64,000 nt of DNA, taken from Rhodospirillaceae bacterium. GTDB lineage: Bacteria; Pseudomonadota; Alphaproteobacteria; Rhodospirillales; Rhodospirillaceae. The stretch covers positions 62,001 to 126,000 of the forward strand of contig CANJRD010000008.1 of NCBI GenBank assembly GCA_947476695.1. The letters run 5' to 3'. Each line of letters opens with the position of its first letter. The stretch's first letter is position 1. A program made the translations under genes and the position numbers. Shown here in pieces: positions 60,538 to 64,000 of this stretch. The notes below the pieces were generated by a model. It ran no database searches and had not been told where the DNA came from. It worked only from the letters and a program-made list of their open reading frames with translations.

Positions 60538-61985
60538 ACGAGGTGCGGCAGGACTTGTCTTAGCACCAGCTCCGGGTCGACGACGAAAGGCACTTGCGCG
60601 CTCGTCCAATCCCCTTCCGGTGGCCTCAACTCGGTGGGGATACAGGCAAAGCGTTGGCCGACCTGAAGCGCGACATTCTCATTGAACCTATGCACAGGCA
60701 TCGACACGTCGTCGATGAGTTCGAAGGTCGCACAGCCTGGTGGCGCGAACATGATTCCCGTAAGGCATGTGCCGTACGGGCCGACGACGATCGCGGCATT
60801 CTGGAAAAGCATGTTCTGGTCGTGAAACGACATATTGTCGGGTGCCAGCTTGCGAAAGCCGTGCGCAGAAAGGCGTTCAAAGACTTCGTCTTCATTCAAG
60901 AAACGGCGCCGGTGCGGTTTCGTACGAGTGATAAACAGACGATCGGGATAACTTTTGTCACGCGCACGGCTTCCGAACTTCTGCCGCAACCACTGCACCG
61001 CCGCAGGATGCACCACATCGATGGTCGCCAGCATCGTAGGCACGATCAGTTCGTCGCAGTCGATAACTTCATCGCGCGCGCAACGCACGAGCTGGTCCTC
61101 AGCGATACCGAGCTCTGCAAAAGAATCCCGGTGAATGTCGGCGAGTTCCTCGTCGACAAGGAGCGGTATCGAGCGATAATCGTATTGCCCTTCGATCCCA
61201 CAGAACCGCGCTACGTGATTAACGAGCCAGAAATAAATATTGGGACAGCTGCCAATCAGGAGACATGGCCCGCCGACGCGCCGCCGACGCTTTGCGACGT
61301 TTAGCAGCACCTGTTTTTCTGAAGCGGCAACAATATTCGCGGATGTTGGCGGCTGCAGAAGGCGCGGACGCGTAAGTATCTGAGGCCAGCTCTGCGTTTC
61401 ATTTAGATATATGGCCTTGTCATCGAAGAGGTACCAAGCCCGAGGAACGATCGAGATATTCTTGACGACGTGATACGTGGGCAGGCGCCAACGCTGTTCG
61501 ACTTCAACCGGACTCATTGATTTTACGTGAGCGGCAGGCCCAAACACGTCGATGATGGATGATCCTGCACGTTCGCTTCGCGTGGCCAAAAGAGCGTTCT
61601 TCCGCACCAGCATCTCTGACGGAATTTCGCGCATGAACTGCGCCCTTACATCGGCGGCAGGAAGGCTCGCGAGCACAGCCTCAGCGTTGCCAACAATCTC
61701 TAGAACATCGTTGCTAAGTTCCAGATTGGCGAACAATGTGCACTGCAGGAGCAGCCCATGCGCGCCGTTTCGTTTCACGAAATTCAACAGAGTGAACGAA
61801 GCGAAGCCCGGGTTTCCGCCCTGCCAGTAGGCCAGGAAGTGTAACAACGCAGCGTCGGGAGAATCCGGCGCAATCTTCAGCGCCTCGCTCGCGCTACGGG
61901 CTTGCCGATGAATATCCCCTTGCGCGTACGCCTCAACGGCGTCCGCTAAGAGGCCGACAAGACTCTCGTCGTGGAGTTGACTCAT
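60534..61985 (-). CDS. GT61-like glycosyltransferase (DUF563) with helical amino end
   Basis: A 483-residue protein. Residues about 15-60 ([40 protein letters not shown]) look like a tetratricopeptide-type helical part. The rest carries GT61 text: [34 protein letters not shown], and [26 protein letters not shown]. Codon use and GC are lower than for neighbouring genes, which suggests a more recent acquisition. The gene ends convergent with lipB, four bases overlapped. Confidence 0.75.
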   Translation of the reverse strand: MSQLHDESLVGLLADAVEAYAQGDIHRQARSASEALKIAPDSPDAALLHFLAYWQGGNPGFASFTLLNFVKRNGAHGLLLQCTLFANLELSNDVLEIVGNAEAVLASLPAADVRAQFMREIPSEMLVRKNALLATRSERAGSSIIDVFGPAAHVKSMSPVEVEQRWRLPTYHVVKNISIVPRAWYLFDDKAIYLNETQSWPQILTRPRLLQPPTSANIVAASEKQVLLNVAKRRRRVGGPCLLIGSCPNIYFWLVNHVARFCGIEGQYDYRSIPLLVDEELADIHRDSFAELGIAEDQLVRCARDEVIDCDELIVPTMLATIDVVHPAAVQWLRQKFGSRARDKSYPDRLFITRTKPHRRRFLNEDEVFERLSAHGFRKLAPDNMSFHDQNMLFQNAAIVVGPYGTCLTGIMFAPPGCATFELIDDVSMPVHRFNENVALQVGQRFACIPTELRPPEGDWTSAQVPFVVDPELVLRQVLPHLV

Positions 61986-62022
61986 GGACGATCACTACGG
62001 TCTGGGCCACGGCAAGCGCGGC

Positions 62023-62331
62023 TTAGTTCAAATCAACACGCGAATCAGCGGTTGGCATCTGCAGGAAACCGTCGCCCCCGAGTAAAGACGCGGCCGAGCT
62101 AGCACTCACCTCATTCACGCGTGCGCCTGGCGGGCCGACATGGCAGTCGGCGATCAAGCGCTCCACAGCGTGGTGCGGCCCTTGGACCAGAACCTCGACC
62201 GACCCGTCGGTGAGATTGCGCACCCAGCCTACAAGACCGAGCTTTCGCGACGTTTGCACGCACCAGTTCCGATAACCGACACCCTGCACGCGGCCTGTGA
62301 TGAGCAAGCGCTGCGTGAGGGTATCGGCCAT
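62023..62331 (-). CDS. acyP: Acylphosphatase
   Basis: A 102-residue acylphosphatase that hydrolyses acyl phosphates. The catalytic R21 is in ITGRVQGVGYRNWC and N39 in GWVRNLTDGSVEV; GPHHAVERLIADCHVGPPGA follows. It lies 10 bases after the carboxylase alpha-subunit gene on the same strand, an arrangement that suggests co-transcription. Confidence 0.93.
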   Translation of the reverse strand: MADTLTQRLLITGRVQGVGYRNWCVQTSRKLGLVGWVRNLTDGSVEVLVQGPHHAVERLIADCHVGPPGARVNEVSASSAASLLGGDGFLQMPTADSRVDLN

Positions 62332-62341
62332 CGCGAATATC

Positions 62342-64000
62342 TTAGGCGAACTCGAGGATGACCTGGTCGACGGCCAGGCTCGCGCCCGCCTTTTCCGAGA
62401 TCTTCTTCACGGTGCCGTCGCGCTCGGCCTTGAGCACGTTTTCCATCTTCATCGCTTCGACGATAGCCAGCGTCTCGCCCGCCTTCACGTCCTGGCCTTC
62501 CTTCACCGCCAGCGACACCAGCAAGCCCGGCATCGGCGACAGCAGGAAGCGCGACATGTCAGGCGGCACCTTCACCGGCATCAGCTTGGCGAGTTCCGCT
62601 TCGCGCGCGGTGTAAACCGACACGTCCATCTGCGCGCCAGCGTTTGACAGGCGATAGCCGACGTTACGGCGATCCACCTGCACGACGAAATGTTCGGACT
62701 TGCCGTTGTTGACAACGACATCCGCCTTCAGCAGCGGATCGCCGAACGTCCATCCCGTCATGATGTGGACTTTGGTGTCGCCGATCTTCGCTGTTCCAGA
62801 CGCGATGCCAGCCGCATCGGCGGACGGCGGCGCGACCCAGACGTGGTGATGACGCCCGCCCTCGACCACGGTCCAGGTCTCGGGCACTTGCCGGCCGTGA
62901 CCGGCAATCTGACCGGAGATCCCGGCCGCGCGACGCTGATACGCGGCGTGAACCAACGCCGCAATCGCGAGCAGCAGCGTCGGATCTTTCGCCGGCAGGT
63001 CCTTCGCCGAGAAGCCTTCCGGATATTCCTCAGCGATGAAGTTGGTCGTCAGGCGGCCTTCCTCGAAGCGCTTTTTACGCAACAACGAGGCCAGGAACGG
63101 GATGTTGTGGCTGACGCCGCGCACATAATACGAATCAAGCGCATTACGCATGTGCATGGTCGCCTCGGCGCGATCCGCGCCGTAGGTGCAGAGCTTGGCG
63201 ATCATCGGATCGTAGAACACGCTGATCTCGCCGCCTTCGTAGACGCCGGTGTCGACGCGCACGTTCTTGTTCTCCGCCGGCGGCAGATACCGCACCAGAC
63301 GGCCGGTCGACGGCAGGAAGCTGCGGTATGGATCTTCCGCGTACACGCGGGCTTCCAGCGCCCAGCCCTTCAACTTGATGTCGGCCTGGGTGATCGGCAG
63401 CTTTTCCTTGTTCGCGACACGGATCATCAACTCGACCAGATCGAGGCCGGTGACCAGTTCGGTGACGGGATGCTCCACCTGCAGGCGGGTGTTCATCTCG
63501 AGGAAGTAGAAATTACGATTGCCGTCGACGATGAATTCCACCGTGCCGGCGCTGACGTAATTCACGGCTCTCGCGAGAGCCACGGCCTGCTCGCCCATCG
63601 CCTTGCGGGTCTTCTCGTCGAGGAACGGGCTCGGCGCTTCTTCGATGACCTTCTGGTGGCGGCGCTGGATCGAGCATTCGCGTTCGCCGACGTACAGCGT
63701 GTTGCCGTGCCGGTCGGCGATGATCTGGATTTCGATGTGGCGCGGCTGATCGACGTACTTCTCGATGAACATGCGGTCGTCGCCGAAGGACGACTTCGCT
63801 TCGGACATCGCGCGCTCGAAGCCTTCCTGCACCTCCGACTCGCTGTGAGCGATACGCATGCCTTTGCCGCCGCCGCCGGCGGAAGCCTTCATCATCACGG
63901 GATAGCCGATCTTGCCGGCGATTTCCTTGGCGTGCGCCACGTCCCTGATGATGTCGTTATAGCCGGGAACGGTCGATACGCCGGCCTTCTGGGCCAGCTT
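62342..64000 (-). CDS. Acetyl/propionyl-CoA carboxylase alpha subunit (3' part)
   Basis: This is the carboxyl-terminal 553 residues of a biotin carboxylase/biotin carrier fusion; the amino end lies beyond the right edge. Visible are the ATP-grasp segment MKASAGGGGKGMRIAHSE, GTVEFIVDGNRNFYFLEMNTRLQVEHPVTEL, the biotin carboxylase C domain and, near the end, a biotinyl domain with lysine in VEAMKMENVLKAERDG. The biotinylated MKM and a BT-type linker before it fit PccA-type subunits. The enzyme carboxylates acyl-CoA; the beta subunit is not in the window. Confidence 0.93.
   Translation of the reverse strand, partial: KLAQKAGVSTVPGYNDIIRDVAHAKEIAGKIGYPVMMKASAGGGGKGMRIAHSESEVQEGFERAMSEAKSSFGDDRMFIEKYVDQPRHIEIQIIADRHGNTLYVGERECSIQRRHQKVIEEAPSPFLDEKTRKAMGEQAVALARAVNYVSAGTVEFIVDGNRNFYFLEMNTRLQVEHPVTELVTGLDLVELMIRVANKEKLPITQADIKLKGWALEARVYAEDPYRSFLPSTGRLVRYLPPAENKNVRVDTGVYEGGEISVFYDPMIAKLCTYGADRAEATMHMRNALDSYYVRGVSHNIPFLASLLRKKRFEEGRLTTNFIAEEYPEGFSAKDLPAKDPTLLLAIAALVHAAYQRRAAGISGQIAGHGRQVPETWTVVEGGRHHHVWVAPPSADAAGIASGTAKIGDTKVHIMTGWTFGDPLLKADVVVNNGKSEHFVVQVDRRNVGYRLSNAGAQMDVSVYTAREAELAKLMPVKVPPDMSRFLLSPMPGLLVSLAVKEGQDVKAGETLAIVEAMKMENVLKAERDGTVKKISEKAGASLAVDQVILEFA

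Noticed and set aside
1-64000. CRISPR array or prophage
   Set aside because: No evenly spaced direct repeats and no integrase, capsid, portal or tail genes were seen; the only near-identical repeats are the REP-like pair and the terminator pair.

Overview
The window is one contiguous stretch of GC-rich bacterial chromosome with dense, short-spaced operons, long antisense shadow ORFs, ClpS/ClpA, a MipZ-type ParA ATPase, HWE-type histidine kinase sequence and a full hopanoid pathway. Together these point to an alphaproteobacterium, most likely of the Rhodospirillales type. That placement rests on gene content, not on a marker-gene tree.
Bases 1 to about 35,500 are dominated by a hopanoid (bacterial sterol-like lipid) supercluster. 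A long minus-strand run reads hpnC, hpnB, dxs, hpnD, hpnE, shc, hpnG: supply of isoprenoid precursor, squalene made by the HpnC/D/E route, cyclisation to hopene, and processing of adenosylhopane. The 3' end of hpnH lies at the left edge, facing hpnG. Further right come an HpnL-family membrane protein, a sugar epimerase, hpnI and hpnJ (head-group glycosylation and cyclitol formation), an unassigned radical SAM/SPASM protein, hpnM, the RND exporter hpnN, hpnK and hpnA. Inserted among them are genes of unknown or indirect role: a ferritin-like protein with a DegT aminotransferase, a DUF2239 gene with a palindromic operator, a DUF350/DUF1190/glutathionylspermidine-synthase-like operon, an exostosin, a GT39-type glycosyltransferase, two paralogous secreted proteins and a phytanoyl-CoA dioxygenase-like protein. 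No hpnO, hpnP or hpnR was recognised.
Bases 35,500 to 39,430 hold a response regulator and a large CheB/CheR/PAS/HWE sensor protein that is broken by a frameshift in a T6 run and by an early TGA. Bases 39,577 to 41,350 hold a reduced molybdate system (modE, modB, modC, no modA). clpS/clpA, a D-alanyl-D-alanine carboxypeptidase with a SPOR domain, and a phosphoglucomutase/phosphomannomutase follow.
Bases 47,800 to 64,000 are largely housekeeping: a YqaA-type membrane protein, an MFS transporter, galU and ugd (UDP-glucose and UDP-glucuronate), a MipZ/VWA/DnaJ-domain operon, an FAD oxidoreductase overlapping a GH114-like secreted protein, an HPt-like protein, mgtE, tRNA-Leu(GAG), lipB, a GT61 glycosyltransferase, an acylphosphatase and the carboxyl-terminal part of a biotin-dependent acyl-CoA carboxylase alpha subunit that runs off the right edge.
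Functionally, the left half would make, decorate and export hopanoids to the outer membrane. pgmG, galU, ugd and the glycosyltransferases supply sugar nucleotides and surface glycans. The strongest candidates for undescribed biology are the radical SAM/SPASM gene and the ferritin-like/DegT pair inside the hopanoid cluster, the secreted paralogue pair placed upstream of hpnN, and the decaying chemosensory kinase.
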